Origin: Pectobacterium peruviense
Lineage (GTDB): Bacteria; Pseudomonadota; Gammaproteobacteria; Enterobacterales; Enterobacteriaceae
DNA length: 64,000 bases
Direction: 5' to 3'
Assembly (NCBI RefSeq): GCF_002847345.1
Contig: NZ_LXFV01000001.1
Span: 186,001 to 250,000 of the forward strand
Shown: one piece after another, positions 19,346 to 29,094 of the stretch
Layout of the letters: every line of letters begins with the position of its first letter
How positions within the stretch are numbered: position 1 is the first letter of the stretch
Made by a program: the position numbers and the translations under genes
The notes under the pieces: generated by a model
Seen by the model: only the letters and a program-made list of their open reading frames with translations
What the model was told of the DNA's origin: nothing
Database searches by the model: none

Positions 19346-19686
19346 GTGTAAAGAAATAATACCAAGACGTACTTTCAGATAAAGCCGCAAACATAATTTG
19401 GCGTGGAATATCTCGACCATTAACATGATATTCCGCGCGATAAATATTCACCTTTTGAGTTTTACTCCGCCCTAATTTAATTGTTTCCATTTTTGATGCG
19501 TGATGACGTCGTCTTCAGACCACGCGATTGCCAGCCCGCGCTCCTGAAATCTGTTGGGGTAACCCCCGTTGCGATGATATAACGATGGTTTTGCACCATC
19601 GTGTTCTTATATAGCTGTTTTCCTTTTGGGCGAGTTCTGCGCCATGAAGGCAGCGATAATCCAACAGACAGGGCAGGAGAATACCC
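19346..19686. other. ycgL-ycgM intergenic region
   Basis: 341 bp with no supported gene. It contains a hairpin ACGATGGT-TTTGC-ACCATCGT (19582-19602), and the ycgM promoter is expected here. An open frame on the minus strand (19477-19698) overlaps the ycgM start and has no family features. Confidence 0.5.
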
Positions 19687-20343
19687 ATGTATCAACACAG
19701 AGACTGGCAGGGCGCGCTACTTGATTTCCCCGTAAATAAAGTCGTTTGCGTCGGAAGCAACTACTCAGAACACATCAAAGAAATGGGAAGTGCGACCCCA
19801 AGCGAGCCAGTTTTATTCATCAAGCCTGAAACCGCGCTGTGTGATTTACGTCAACCCGTCGCCATTCCTAAAAATCTGGGATCGGTTCACCACGAAGTCG
19901 AACTGGCAGTGCTGATCGGTACGCCGTTAAAGCAGGCGAATGAAGAACGCGTTGCTCGCGCAATCGCAGGTTATGGCGTGGCGCTGGATTTGACACTGCG
20001 TGATTTGCAGTCCGAATTTAAAAAAGTGGGCCAGCCGTGGGAAAAGGCCAAAGCCTTTGACGGTTCCTGCCCGATCTCCGGTTTTATTCCGGTTGCCGAG
20101 TTTGGCGATCCGCAGCAAACCGATCTGGGTGTAAAAGTGAATGATGAAGTGCGCCAGCAAGGCAACACGCGTGATATGATTACGCCGATTCTGCCGCTGA
20201 TTGCCTATATGAGCCGTTTCTTTACGCTACGCGCGGGCGATATTATTTTAACGGGTACGCCAAAAGGGGTCGGCCCGATTCTGTCAGGCGATATGCTGAC
20301 GATTACGGTCAATGACCGGACGCTGAGCACGCGTATTATCTAA
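19687..20343 (+). CDS. ycgM: fumarylacetoacetate hydrolase-family protein YcgM
   Basis: A 218-residue FAH-fold hydrolase or decarboxylase. [10 protein letters not shown] and [13 protein letters not shown] carry the metal-binding acidic residues; [14 protein letters not shown] closes the active site. Full-length match to E. coli YcgM, for which oxaloacetate or acylpyruvate-type substrates are discussed for the family; the physiological one is not certain. Followed by ycgN, as in E. coli. Confidence 0.93.
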   Translation: MYQHRDWQGALLDFPVNKVVCVGSNYSEHIKEMGSATPSEPVLFIKPETALCDLRQPVAIPKNLGSVHHEVELAVLIGTPLKQANEERVARAIAGYGVALDLTLRDLQSEFKKVGQPWEKAKAFDGSCPISGFIPVAEFGDPQQTDLGVKVNDEVRQQGNTRDMITPILPLIAYMSRFFTLRAGDIILTGTPKGVGPILSGDMLTITVNDRTLSTRII

Positions 20344-20350
20344 CGCTCTG

Positions 20351-20376
20351 GCTGCCCGTGTTGAACAACGGGCAGC
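20351..20376. repeat. hairpin between ycgM and ycgN
   Basis: Stem GCTGCCCGT / ACGGGCAGC with an 8-base loop just after the ycgM stop. No T-run follows, so it may be an mRNA stability element between the two genes. Confidence 0.45.
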
Positions 20377-20449
20377 AAAACTTCCCCGCAGTGCCTGCCA
20401 GAATCACGCATCTTTTTTACAACGCTATCGATTTACAACAGGAAGAAAC

Positions 20450-20896
20450 ATGACTGAACGCCCTTTTTGGCAGCAAAAAACGTTGTCTGAGATGTCTGAC
20501 GATGAATGGGAGTCGCTGTGCGATGGCTGCGGTCAGTGCTGTTTGCATAAACTGATTGATGAGGATACGGAGGAGATCTACTTTACCAACGTCGCCTGTA
20601 ATCAACTCAATATTAAAAGCTGTCAGTGCCGTAACTATGAGAAACGCTTCGAGTACGAACCGGATTGCATCAAGCTGACGCGTGAAAACCTGCTGACGTT
20701 TAATTGGCTACCGGCGACCTGTGCCTATCGTCTGATTCATGAACGTGAAAATTTACCGCAGTGGCATCCACTGGTCTGTGGCACGAAGACAGAATTGCAC
20801 CGCGAGCGTATCTCAGTCCGTCATATCGCCGTGCGTGAGAGTGAGGTGGTGGACTGGCAAGAGCATATTTTGAACAAACCTTCGTGGGCTAGGTGA
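20450..20896 (+). CDS. ycgN: UPF0260 cysteine-cluster protein YcgN
   Basis: A 148-residue protein of unknown function with a YkgJ/UPF0153-type cysteine cluster: Cys24, 27, 30 and 31 in [12 protein letters not shown], then Cys in [18 protein letters not shown] and ATCAYR. The pattern suggests metal or Fe-S binding. Full-length match to E. coli YcgN. In E. coli it lies between ycgM and hlyE; here a lipoprotein gene follows. Confidence 0.93.
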   Translation: MTERPFWQQKTLSEMSDDEWESLCDGCGQCCLHKLIDEDTEEIYFTNVACNQLNIKSCQCRNYEKRFEYEPDCIKLTRENLLTFNWLPATCAYRLIHERENLPQWHPLVCGTKTELHRERISVRHIAVRESEVVDWQEHILNKPSWAR

Positions 20897-20916
20897 GGCC
20901 GTAAAGTAAAGAGATT

Positions 20917-20948
20917 GTCACCGTGATGTGGGTAGACGCCACGGTGAC
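20917..20948. terminator. hairpin between convergent ycgN and lipoprotein gene
   Basis: Stem GTCACCGTG / CACGGTGAC with a 14-base loop in the 75-bp gap between the two convergent genes. It lacks a clear T-run. Confidence 0.5.
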
Positions 20949-20971
20949 GTGTTGCTGTGCGGTATTAAGTC

Positions 20972-21382
20972 CTACTGCTGTGCGGCGATTTTATCGTTTA
21001 TGATTTTTGCTCTGTCTATCGACTGCTGATTCCTGTCAATTTCCTGTTGCACTAACTGATTTTGTTGTGACTGTTGATAGCGAATGGCGTCGGCCTCTGC
21101 TTCTTTTTGTTTGAAAGCAATATACTGATTTTGCAATTCAATTCTTGCTTCCAGATCATCCATTTCCCCTTTGTCCACTTTTTTTCCCAACACTTTTGCG
21201 TTTAAGACATAGAGTTTCAGCCAAGGTGTTGAAGCGAGTATGGGCTCTTCTTTTATTGAGTAATCCAGACAGGTCGCCATATCGCTGAGGCGAGGGTACC
21301 GCTTTTCGCATGCAGATTGGAGCTCGCTTGTTGTTGTACACGACGTCAACATCAGTGGAATAATGGCAAAAAGATATTTCAT
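20972..21382 (-). CDS. small predicted lipoprotein of unknown function
   Basis: 136 residues that I do not recognise. The N-terminus MKYLFAIIPLMLTSC is a lipoprotein signal with acylation at Cys15. Residues about 70-136 are Gln/Glu/Lys-rich with heptad character (RYQQSQQNQLVQQEIDRN), likely a coiled coil in the periplasm. Two further cysteines (Cys25, Cys38) could form a disulfide. AAGGA lies upstream of the ATG. It occupies the position of hlyE-umuDC in E. coli K-12 and is read from its own promoter. Confidence 0.75.
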   Translation of the reverse strand: MKYLFAIIPLMLTSCTTTSELQSACEKRYPRLSDMATCLDYSIKEEPILASTPWLKLYVLNAKVLGKKVDKGEMDDLEARIELQNQYIAFKQKEAEADAIRYQQSQQNQLVQQEIDRNQQSIDRAKIINDKIAAQQ

Positions 21383-21747
21383 TACAGACTGCTTCCTTGT
21401 GAAAAACCACAGTAATTTTAAGTGATTATACTGTAATGAATGGCGGTTTTCTTCTTCATATTTTTAGGTTATGGCAGTGGGGATTTACACTATCGATAGC
21501 GATAAATAGGTAGGTATTGCAGGCATTGAATTGTAAAACTGTAACCCGCATCACAATGTTTCATTAATGATGTTAATCTGCTGTTTTCTAAGTCTATCTT
21601 CCATACTCCATTCAAGTTTTTGCTAGGAGTTAATGTATTTTTCTTCTTTTCGGCAGAAGTCGAGTGGCGGAGGCTGAGGGCTTCCCTGTGTTATTGCTAG
21701 CGTGTTGTATAATTTTAAAGCAATCAAACCAGCAGGAGGGAGAGCAT
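21383..21747. other. region between lipoprotein gene and 65-residue gene
   Basis: 365 bp holding two divergent promoters. TATAAT occurs at about 21709-21714, roughly 35 bp before the small gene and a plausible -10 box. In-frame codons extend upstream of the small gene to 21664 but without a good ribosome site. Confidence 0.45.
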
Positions 21748-21945
21748 GTGATTAACTTTGAGAAAATCATTCTTGAGTACAGCGAGCAGTACACCGACTT
21801 TGCTGCCTCCACCATTGCTTTTATGGAAAGTCAGGAAAAAAAGATCGACGCAGATGAAATATCACGAAGAATTCCGCAGGAAAAGAGACCTTTTTTCAAC
21901 GAACGATTAGGCCATTATCGCGATATCTACAGACCACAGCAGTGA
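21748..21945 (+). CDS. small protein, 65 residues, unknown function
   Basis: Starts at GTG 21748 behind a strong GGAGGGAG and ends with YRDIYRPQQ. Charged and helical, with no signal peptide or membrane segment. Key segment: IPQEKRPFFNERLGHYRDI. I do not recognise the family. Support comes from the ribosome site, an upstream TATAAT and a terminator right after the stop. It sits between the lipoprotein gene and dsbB, where E. coli K-12 has umuDC. Confidence 0.65.
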   Translation: MINFEKIILEYSEQYTDFAASTIAFMESQEKKIDADEISRRIPQEKRPFFNERLGHYRDIYRPQQ

Positions 21946-21984
21946 GGGTTGGCACAACCTGTGAAGCGTAGAAACAGTTACCAG

Positions 21985-22013
21985 AAGCCCGACAATCGTC
22001 TCGTCGGGCTTTT
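21985..22013. terminator. bidirectional terminator between small gene and dsbB
   Basis: Stem AAGCCCGAC / GTCGGGCTT with a 9-base loop followed by TT; on the other strand the A/T-flanked stem can serve dsbB. Confidence 0.7.
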
Positions 22014-22039
22014 CGGTCTATTTCTTAACAGATTATGTA

Positions 22040-22570
22040 CTAGCGGCTGAAGAGGTCGCGTCGCTTCGGACGGAAAGGTTGAGCGATCAACACCAGCACG
22101 GCAATCACCAGATAAGCGGCGAAGATGCCAAGCAGCCATTGTGGCATTTCCATAGAGAGAAATTCCCACTGACGTACTGAACAATCACCTGTCGCATTGA
22201 AAATGGCTGGGAGCCATTTGTCTAAAGGCAACCATGACGGGAAGCTGACAAAGAAATCACAGGTGGTAAACGGCGACGGATTCAGCAGAATATCCGTGTG
22301 TTTCCAGGCCAGTCGAACCCCTTCGTAAGCACTGTATATCCATAACGCGATGGCCGGGTAACGTAATGCGGTTGATGGCGCGACGGCACCAACAATACCT
22401 GCCGCGAAGACGCCCCACAGCGCACAGCGTTGGTAGATACACAACACGCAGGGTTTTAATAACATAACGTGCTGGAAATAGAGCGCAGTCAATTCTAATG
22501 CTAAAGCAGTAAACGCCAGCAGCAGCCACGCACCACGTCCGCGTGAGCAACGATTAAGAAATCGCAACAT
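22040..22570 (-). CDS. dsbB: disulfide bond formation protein DsbB
   Basis: Inner membrane quinone reductase that reoxidises DsbA. 176 residues with four membrane helices and both redox pairs at E. coli positions: Cys41-Cys44 (KPCVLC) and Cys104-Cys130 in the second periplasmic loop. Electrons pass from DsbA to ubiquinone or menaquinone. Upstream lies nhaB on the same strand, 194 bp away, as in E. coli. Confidence 0.98.
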   Translation of the reverse strand: MLRFLNRCSRGRGAWLLLAFTALALELTALYFQHVMLLKPCVLCIYQRCALWGVFAAGIVGAVAPSTALRYPAIALWIYSAYEGVRLAWKHTDILLNPSPFTTCDFFVSFPSWLPLDKWLPAIFNATGDCSVRQWEFLSMEMPQWLLGIFAAYLVIAVLVLIAQPFRPKRRDLFSR

Positions 22571-22764
22571 AAAAATATTCCATGCTAAACATGACTAAAG
22601 CAGCAGTGTAAACCGTTCAGGTTTCACTGCCATCATTTCACTGTGCAAAACGTAACAATATGTTTATTTGATGCTTTTCTATCATTTTACGGCGGCGAAA
22701 CCGCTATTGATAACGTCATCAAGACGGAAATTGTCGCCACCGTGATTACTATACACGATCGTGA

Positions 22765-24345
22765 TTATGAGTGACTGCCCGATATGGTCAAATTTGGCAA
22801 AGAAATCCAATGATTATTCATCAAAAACTCAGTAAACGGCACGAGCGTGAACTCAACGCAAAGTAACCCGACCAGCGTCATTACAATCGTGTAAGGCAGC
22901 GCCATGATCACCATGCGTCCGTAAGACAGGCGGATAAGCGGAGCCAGCGCGGAGGTCAGCAGGAACAGAAATGCGGCTTGCCCATTTGGTGTGGCGACGG
23001 AAGGCAGGTTAGTGCCGGTATTGATCGCCACGGCGAGCAGCTCAAATTGGGGTAAGGATATTTTGCCATTCTCAAACGCATTGCGTGCCTCGTTGATATA
23101 AACCGAACCAACAAATACGTTATCCGATATCGACGATAGCAGGCCATTGAACAGATAAAACTGTGTCAGCTGGGCGCTATCAGAAGATTGTAAGACGTAA
23201 TGGATAATCGGTGAGAACAACTGCTGATCGATAATGACGGCGACGATGGCAAAGAAGACCGTCAGCAGTGCGGTAAACGGCATGGCATCCTGAAACGCTT
23301 TGCCGATAGCGTGTTCTTCGGTCACGCCACAGAACGTTGTGGCCATAATAATCACGGAGAGGCCAATTAACCCAACTTCGGCCAGATGAAATGCCAGCGC
23401 AATAATGAGCCAGACGCCAATCACGGCCTGCACGAGTAAACGCACTTTATCCTGCGGTGTGCGCTTTTCTGTCATGTCCCGATCGTAATCCTCAAGCACG
23501 CGGCGCACGTTATCCGGCAGGTTTACCCCATAGCCGAACAGCTTGAAGCGTTCGACCAGCACACAGGTCAGAACGCCGCAGATAAAGACGGGCACGGTCA
23601 CTGGTGACATGCGTAGGAAAAAGCTGACGAAATCCCAGCCTGCGCTTTTCGCGATAATCAGGTTCTGAGGTTCGCCAACCATCGTCATCACCCCACCCAG
23701 CGCGGTACCGACGCCAGCGTGCATCATCAGACTACGCAGAAATGCACGGAATTGCTCCAGCGTACGATGATGTTCCTCGCCGTTTAACGCGCTGTCATCG
23801 CTGATATCGGCTTCGTCTTCACCTTGTTGAGAGGCGAAGCGGTGGTAAATACCATAAAACCCGATAGCGACGCTGATGACGACGGCAATCACGGTCAACG
23901 CGTCTAAAAAAGCAGAGAGAAACGCAGCCGCCATACAGAAGGCGAGTGAGAGCAGGGGTTTAGAATGGATGCGCAGTAGCAGTTTGGTAAACACAAACAG
24001 CAGCAGTTGCTTCATGAAGTAGATACCTGCCACCATAAACACCAACAACATCAGAACTTCAATGTTCCCCGTGACTTCATGCCACACCTGTTGTGGGTTG
24101 GTCATGCCGATGAGTATCGCCTGTAGTGCCAGCAGGCCACCAGGCTGTAGCGGATAACATTTCAGCGCCATGCCGAGCGTAAAAATAAACTCCACGACCA
24201 ATAACCAACCGGCCCAAAACGGGCTGACAAAATAGAACAGCAGCGGATTAATCAGTAAGAAAGCAAAAATAGTCAGTTTGTACCAGTCTGGCGCGTATCC
24301 CAGAAAGTTTTTTAACAGTGCACGGTGGAAGGGCATGGCGATCAT
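22765..24345 (-). CDS. nhaB: Na+/H+ antiporter NhaB
   Basis: Inner membrane sodium/proton antiporter, 526 residues, many membrane segments, matching E. coli NhaB (513) throughout: [40 protein letters not shown] and [20 protein letters not shown]. The ATG at 24343-24345 and another three codons on are both possible; AAGGA upstream fits either loosely. Divergent from fadR, as in E. coli. Confidence 0.97.
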   Translation of the reverse strand: MIAMPFHRALLKNFLGYAPDWYKLTIFAFLLINPLLFYFVSPFWAGWLLVVEFIFTLGMALKCYPLQPGGLLALQAILIGMTNPQQVWHEVTGNIEVLMLLVFMVAGIYFMKQLLLFVFTKLLLRIHSKPLLSLAFCMAAAFLSAFLDALTVIAVVISVAIGFYGIYHRFASQQGEDEADISDDSALNGEEHHRTLEQFRAFLRSLMMHAGVGTALGGVMTMVGEPQNLIIAKSAGWDFVSFFLRMSPVTVPVFICGVLTCVLVERFKLFGYGVNLPDNVRRVLEDYDRDMTEKRTPQDKVRLLVQAVIGVWLIIALAFHLAEVGLIGLSVIIMATTFCGVTEEHAIGKAFQDAMPFTALLTVFFAIVAVIIDQQLFSPIIHYVLQSSDSAQLTQFYLFNGLLSSISDNVFVGSVYINEARNAFENGKISLPQFELLAVAINTGTNLPSVATPNGQAAFLFLLTSALAPLIRLSYGRMVIMALPYTIVMTLVGLLCVEFTLVPFTEFLMNNHWISLPNLTISGSHS

Positions 24346-24575
24346 AATGGGAGGGGAATCCTTATTCGTTATAATAGTTTGATGGTTTTTATCATATAGT
24401 AAAAACTTTACAAACGGCCATAAGTCTACCGTTCTACGCTGTAAGAGAGCGGTTTGCAGTCACAATTTTTCATTGAAATGGTTCGGGGTCTGAGTACGGC
24501 GCTATATCATGATTCTTTCGTCTGGTATTATGATTCGGCTTTTTTCGGCAATCACCGCTACGGATTATCAAACAC

Positions 24576-25295
24576 ATGGTTATAAAGGCGCAAAGTCCGG
24601 CTGGATTCGCGGAAGAATACATTATCGAAAGTATATGGAATAACCGTTTTCCTCCTGGCTCTATTTTGCCCGCGGAAAGAGAGCTTTCCGAACTGATCGG
24701 CGTGACCCGTACTACCTTGCGAGAGGTGCTTCAGCGCTTAGCGCGCGATGGCTGGCTGACGATACAGCACGGGAAACCGACAAAGATTAACAACTTTTGG
24801 GAAACCTCCGGCCTCAATATTCTGGAAACGTTGGCCCGACTCGATCACGATAGCGTGCCGCAATTGATCGATAACCTGCTGGCTGTGCGCACCAACATCG
24901 CCGCCATCTTTATTCGGACGGCGTTACGGCATAATCCGGAAAAGGTGCGTGATGTATTGACCCAGTCAAACGCTGTGGACGACAGCGCGGAAGCCTTTGC
25001 GCAACTTGACTACAATGTGTTCCGTGGTTTGGCGTTTGCCTCCGGCAACCCGATTTATGGCCTGATCCTGAACGGTCTGAAAGGATTATATATTCGCGTA
25101 GGGCGATACTATTTCTCCAACCCAGAAGCCCGCAAACTGGCGGTGAACTTCTACAGTCGGTTGGAAACGTTGCGTAGCGAAGAGTTGTACGATCAGGTTA
25201 TGGATGTCGTTAGACATTACGGTAAAGAAAGTGGAGCGATCTGGCATTCTATGCAGAGCGCGATCCCGCGAGATATCGCGGAAGTGCGCCGCTAA
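24576..25295 (+). CDS. fadR: fatty acid metabolism regulator FadR
   Basis: GntR-family repressor of fad genes and activator of fabA/fabB. 239 residues; winged helix N-terminus ([20 protein letters not shown]) is near identical to E. coli, and the C-terminal domain binds long-chain acyl-CoA ([18 protein letters not shown]). Its likely target, an operator upstream of fadD, is in this window (13894-13910). Divergent from nhaB across 230 bp. Confidence 0.98.
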   Translation: MVIKAQSPAGFAEEYIIESIWNNRFPPGSILPAERELSELIGVTRTTLREVLQRLARDGWLTIQHGKPTKINNFWETSGLNILETLARLDHDSVPQLIDNLLAVRTNIAAIFIRTALRHNPEKVRDVLTQSNAVDDSAEAFAQLDYNVFRGLAFASGNPIYGLILNGLKGLYIRVGRYYFSNPEARKLAVNFYSRLETLRSEELYDQVMDVVRHYGKESGAIWHSMQSAIPRDIAEVRR

Positions 25296-25325
25296 GACGT
25301 CATACGCTTCATCGCGAAAACGTGA

Positions 25326-25365
25326 AAAGGGGATTCAGGTATTGCCTGAATCCCCTTTGTTTTTT
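25326..25365 (+). terminator. rho-independent terminator after fadR
   Basis: Perfect 14-bp stem (25326-25339 with 25345-25358), loop TATTG, followed by G and six T residues. It also sits between the convergent fadR and ycgB. Confidence 0.93.
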
Positions 25366-25401
25366 ATCGGCGAGACTTTTCACCAGTGTAACGGCGTTCT
25401 G

Positions 25402-26943
25402 CTATGCAGATGCCGCTCCGTTACGCGGCGGGCAGCGCTCTATCAGCTCAATGCTCCCATCTGCATTAGCCTGCTCCAGATAAACGTCGAAGCCCCACAG
25501 GCGGTGAACGTGTTTCAACACTTCCTGGCTGCTTTTATCCAACGGTGCGCGGTTATGTGGAACATAGCGCAGCGTTAGCGCCCGATTGCCGCGCAAATCC
25601 ACATTCCAGACCTGAATGTTTGGTTCCAGATGGCTCAGGTTGTACTGTGCGGACAGCTCCTGCCGGATCAAACGATAACCTTCTTCGTCGTGAATTGCGG
25701 CAATTTCCAGGTAGTTGTTTCGATCATCGTCCAGCACGGTGAATAGCCGGAAATCGCGCATCAATTTAGGCGATAAGAACTGGCTGATGAAGCTCTCGTC
25801 CTTAAAATTCTGCATCGCGAAATGCAGCGTATCGAGCCAATCTTTACCTGCAATATCAGGGAACCAGTAGCGATCTTCATCCGTCGGCGACTGACAAATA
25901 CGTTTAATGTCCTGAAACATCGCGAAGCCCAGCGCATACGGATTGATGCCGCTGTAATACGGACTGTTATACGGCGGCTGATAAATCACGTTGGTATGGC
26001 TGTGCAGGAATTCCAGCATGAAGCGCTCAGAGACACGGCCTTCATCATAAAGATGGTTGAGAATGGTGTAGTGCCAGAAGGTCGCCCAGCCTTCATTCAT
26101 CACCTGAGTCTGCTTCTGCGGATAGAAATACTGACTGACTTTCCGTACGATGCGCAAGACTTCTCGCTGCCAGGGTTCCAGCAACGGGGCGTTTTTCTCC
26201 ATAAAGTAGAGCAGGTTTTCCTGCGGCTCTTGTGGAAAGCGTCTCGCTTGTTCCGGTGCGGCACCCTGTTCGCGGCGCGGTAAGGTTTTCCAGAGATCGT
26301 TCACCTGACTTTGCAGGTAGGCTTCACGACTTTTCTGGCGAGATTTCTCCTCTTCGAGCGAGATTTTTTGCGGACGTTTGTAGCGGTCAACGCCGTAGTT
26401 CATGAGAGCATGACAGGAGTCAAGCAGTCGCTCTACCTCGTCCACGCCATAACGCTCTTCGCATTGTGCGATGTATTGTCGGGCAAAGAGCAGGTAATCG
26501 ACGATAGAGCTGGCATCGGTCCAACTGCGGAACAGATAATTACCCTTGAAGAATGAGTTGTGTCCGTAACAGGCGTGCGCCATGACGAGCGCCTGCATCG
26601 GCAGCGTATTCTCTTCCATCAAGTACGCAATACAGGGATCGGAGTTAATAACGATTTCGTATGCCAATCCCTGTTGCCCATGTTTGTAACGTTGTTCGGT
26701 TTCAATAAATTTCTTTCCGAACGACCAGTGGGAATAGTTAATCGGCATACCTATGCTGGAATAGGCATCCATCATTTGTTCTGAGGTGATTACTTCAATC
26801 TGGTGAGGATAGGTCGCCAGACGGTACAGCTTGGCTACTCGATCAATCTCGTCGAGATAAACCCGCAATAACTCAAATGTCCAGTCCGGTCCATCACTCA
26901 GGCGAAGTGTTTTTTTTACCTGATTATCCGTCGATATAGCCAT
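25402..26943 (-). CDS. ycgB: SpoVR-family protein YcgB
   Basis: A 513-residue conserved protein named for Bacillus SpoVR, of unknown biochemical role and stationary-phase regulated in E. coli. Highly conserved segments include SDGPDWTFELLRVYLDEIDR, QVMNEGWATFWHY, NPYALGFAMFQDIKR and LTLRYVPHNRAPL. The start is ATG 26941-26943, with AGGGGG upstream. An ATG six codons earlier is in frame but overlaps that ribosome site. SpoVR genes often lie beside yeaG-yeaH-type genes; here those are about 9 kb away on the same strand. Confidence 0.95.
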   Translation of the reverse strand: MAISTDNQVKKTLRLSDGPDWTFELLRVYLDEIDRVAKLYRLATYPHQIEVITSEQMMDAYSSIGMPINYSHWSFGKKFIETEQRYKHGQQGLAYEIVINSDPCIAYLMEENTLPMQALVMAHACYGHNSFFKGNYLFRSWTDASSIVDYLLFARQYIAQCEERYGVDEVERLLDSCHALMNYGVDRYKRPQKISLEEEKSRQKSREAYLQSQVNDLWKTLPRREQGAAPEQARRFPQEPQENLLYFMEKNAPLLEPWQREVLRIVRKVSQYFYPQKQTQVMNEGWATFWHYTILNHLYDEGRVSERFMLEFLHSHTNVIYQPPYNSPYYSGINPYALGFAMFQDIKRICQSPTDEDRYWFPDIAGKDWLDTLHFAMQNFKDESFISQFLSPKLMRDFRLFTVLDDDRNNYLEIAAIHDEEGYRLIRQELSAQYNLSHLEPNIQVWNVDLRGNRALTLRYVPHNRAPLDKSSQEVLKHVHRLWGFDVYLEQANADGSIELIERCPPRNGAASA

Positions 26944-27148
26944 CAGCGCGCCCCCTAACATAACAAGCCTGTACGTGAGATCCCGTTTACTACTTTCCCG
27001 CTAGCTCCTGTCAAAAAATCATCGTGGTTCATTTAGTTATAGCTGAGCTTTGGACACGCGGCAATTGACGAATTGACCGCATTCAATGGATAAATATCGC
27101 TGATGGGATAAAAAAGACGTGTGTTTGCGCTGTCTATCAATCGAGAAG

Positions 27149-27170
27149 TGCGCTCCCCTGAGAGAGCGCA
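27149..27170 (-). terminator. possible terminator of the PTS operon
   Basis: Stem TGCGCTC / GAGCGCA with an 8-base loop, 15 bp beyond the aldolase stop. Followed on the minus strand by CTTCTCGATT, so a weak T-run. Confidence 0.5.
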
Positions 27171-27184
27171 ACATTCCGACTGAA

Positions 27185-28084
27185 CTAGGGGCGTTGGTAC
27201 CGTTTTAACAGTGCCTGAATATCGTTAAGGCGGGAGACGGCAACCGTGGATAGCTTCTCTTTAGAAACGTTGCGATCGAGCGAGATGCAATCCTTCCACA
27301 GAGAACGACCGGCAATCACGCCAGAAGCGCCATTTTTCAACGCGCTCTCTACCTGAGGCAGAAAGGTGGCGTGATCGACTCCTGCAGACAGAACGGCCCA
27401 GGGTATTTCACCGCAGAGTGTGGTCACGCGCGCACAGGCTTCATCCGACCCAGGATAAGGAATCTTCAAGACTTTCGCGCCTTGATCGATACAGGCTTGA
27501 CAGCCCGCCGGAATGAGTTCAGGCAGGAGGCGGGTGTAGGCGTCGCGAGATTCATTTTCCAGAGAATAGGTTAGGAACTCGACGACGAGCAGTAAATCCT
27601 CCTGCGCAAAATCCTGAATCACGGTACGGAGTGTTGCAAGGTTACGCGTATTGGCTTCTGGGATATCTGGGCGAAGGTAGATCATGATTTTTCCACCGGT
27701 GGCCCCCCATTCGCGCACTTTACGTGCCGTAACGCCCTCAACCATCGTGGAGATCCGGTAACCTTCCGGACTCGTTTCCCAGCCTGAAGCATCAAGACCG
27801 ATGAGCAGGCCGATATCGCGAGGTAAAATATCTTCATCTATCAGACCCGGTATGGCGCAGATCGGGTCGACCAATACACAGCCCGCCTCAGCTGCCAGAT
27901 AGCGAGTGATGTCATATTTTGTTTTTCCTAATGTTTCATTGGTAATCGCAGCCTGCGCATCAGAGGTCGGTGCTAATAACGTTCGCATACCGCCACGTTG
28001 ATCGCAGGCAATAACCATCATCGCGCCCGTCGCGTTACAAATTAATTGATATCCCCGGTGCTCAGCTGTTGTCATGGTGTTCAT
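27185..28084 (-). CDS. class I aldolase of the LacD/YihT family
   Basis: A 299-residue TIM-barrel aldolase related to tagatose-1,6-bisphosphate aldolase LacD and sulfofructose-phosphate aldolase YihT. Marks: ACDQRGGMR near the N-terminus, the Schiff-base lysine in KVLKIPYPGS, PWAVLSAGVD, and the phosphate-binding ASGVIAGRSLW. It probably splits a ketose (bis)phosphate to dihydroxyacetone phosphate plus an aldehyde. ATG 28082-28084 is chosen because AGGA sits eight bases upstream; an ATG five codons earlier overlaps that site. Last gene of the operon, whose upstream kinases could make its substrate. The exact sugar is unknown. Confidence 0.85.
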   Translation of the reverse strand: MNTMTTAEHRGYQLICNATGAMMVIACDQRGGMRTLLAPTSDAQAAITNETLGKTKYDITRYLAAEAGCVLVDPICAIPGLIDEDILPRDIGLLIGLDASGWETSPEGYRISTMVEGVTARKVREWGATGGKIMIYLRPDIPEANTRNLATLRTVIQDFAQEDLLLVVEFLTYSLENESRDAYTRLLPELIPAGCQACIDQGAKVLKIPYPGSDEACARVTTLCGEIPWAVLSAGVDHATFLPQVESALKNGASGVIAGRSLWKDCISLDRNVSKEKLSTVAVSRLNDIQALLKRYQRP

Positions 28085-28120
28085 GATAATTATCCTCATA
28101 AAATTAATGTAAATAAGCGA

Positions 28121-28654
28121 TTAATCCAGGTGTGTTTTGATCCATTGAATTAATTCCTGATGATTAATTTCCTTATCCTGATCAACCGTGTAACACTTCC
28201 CAATGCACATTGGTTGTGCCTGATGTGCGAGTGAAGTTAATTCCGGGAGATACTCATCACCAGGATGACCCTTTATTCTTTCATTCATTCTGGCTTGATA
28301 TCGTTCTGCCACCCGATCAGATGAGATGGCATTCCATATTTCAAGCGGGTGTTCGATATCACACGAGGTCAGATATTCCTGTAATATCGATTTTTCGCGA
28401 AAGCCGAACCAGGCATCAAGAATAAAAATACTATTATTAGGCGCTTGCCTAACGATGTTAAACATCGCCTGATACGCGGCGCATCCCAGTTTTCTATTTA
28501 ACGCTCTATCGATAATGTCGCAGAACTGCATCATGAATGGCTCTTTTATTTCATCGAGGCTTAACCGTGGGAGATGCAATTCATCAGAAATAATACGCGC
28601 TACCGTGCTTTTCCCTGATGCAGGTATGCCATTTACTAAAATGATTTTTTTCAT
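28121..28654 (-). CDS. P-loop kinase-like protein in the PTS operon
   Basis: A 177-residue P-loop NTPase with Walker A GIPASGKST (9-17) followed by DELHLPRLSLDEIKEPF and FILDAWF, a layout seen in small-molecule kinases such as the shikimate/gluconate kinase and chloramphenicol phosphotransferase groups. The substrate cannot be read from sequence. Its ATG overlaps the IIA stop by four bases (ATGA), so translation is coupled. The next gene, the aldolase, starts 36 bp after its stop. It could phosphorylate a sugar or an intermediate of the same pathway. Confidence 0.75.
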   Translation of the reverse strand: MKKIILVNGIPASGKSTVARIISDELHLPRLSLDEIKEPFMMQFCDIIDRALNRKLGCAAYQAMFNIVRQAPNNSIFILDAWFGFREKSILQEYLTSCDIEHPLEIWNAISSDRVAERYQARMNERIKGHPGDEYLPELTSLAHQAQPMCIGKCYTVDQDKEINHQELIQWIKTHLD

Positions 28655-29088
28655 AATACCCCGACAATATCATCTGACGTGGTGGCACATCGAATCCGAG
28701 AGAGCATGTCATCCTGCTCCAATAGATTGATGATGGAGGCGATGCCTTCTGTGATATGAGCATCACTGTTAATGCCACCGAACATAATTAAAATATCTAC
28801 CGGTTCACTTCCCTGAATAGAGAGTGGCGTGCGTAACGTCAATAAGCTGAAGCAATTCTCAATAACGCCACACTCAGGGCGTGCATGTGGAATAGCGATG
28901 CCTTCATCAAAAACATAATAAGGGCCGTATTCCTTCGTGCTTTCGATCACCGCAATGGGATAGTCTTCCGTAATACACCCTGCGTTGATTAATGGTTGTG
29001 CGGCACAATAAATAGCTTCTTCCCATGTTTCACATATCATGCCGAGTTGAATGCAATTGTGCTGCAAAAGGAAATTTCTTATGCTCAT
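28651..29088 (-). CDS. PTS IIA component, ascorbate/fructose-type
   Basis: A 145-residue PTS EIIA domain of the mannitol/fructose superfamily, closest in feel to UlaC. His68 in DEGIAIPHARP is the likely phosphorylation site. GAGG lies just upstream of the ATG. It accepts phosphate from HPr and passes it to the IIB at 30798-31091. Six bases separate it from the preceding small gene, and it overlaps the next kinase gene by four bases. Confidence 0.88.
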   Translation of the reverse strand: MSIRNFLLQHNCIQLGMICETWEEAIYCAAQPLINAGCITEDYPIAVIESTKEYGPYYVFDEGIAIPHARPECGVIENCFSLLTLRTPLSIQGSEPVDILIMFGGINSDAHITEGIASIINLLEQDDMLSRIRCATTSDDIVGVL

Positions 29089-29094
29089 AAAGCC

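Noticed and set aside
18978-19490. 170-residue open frame on the minus strand over ycgL
   Set aside because: Overlaps all of ycgL on the opposite strand and has no recognisable features.
19477-19698. 73-residue open frame between ycgL and ycgM
   Set aside because: No ribosome site or family match; overlaps the start of ycgM.
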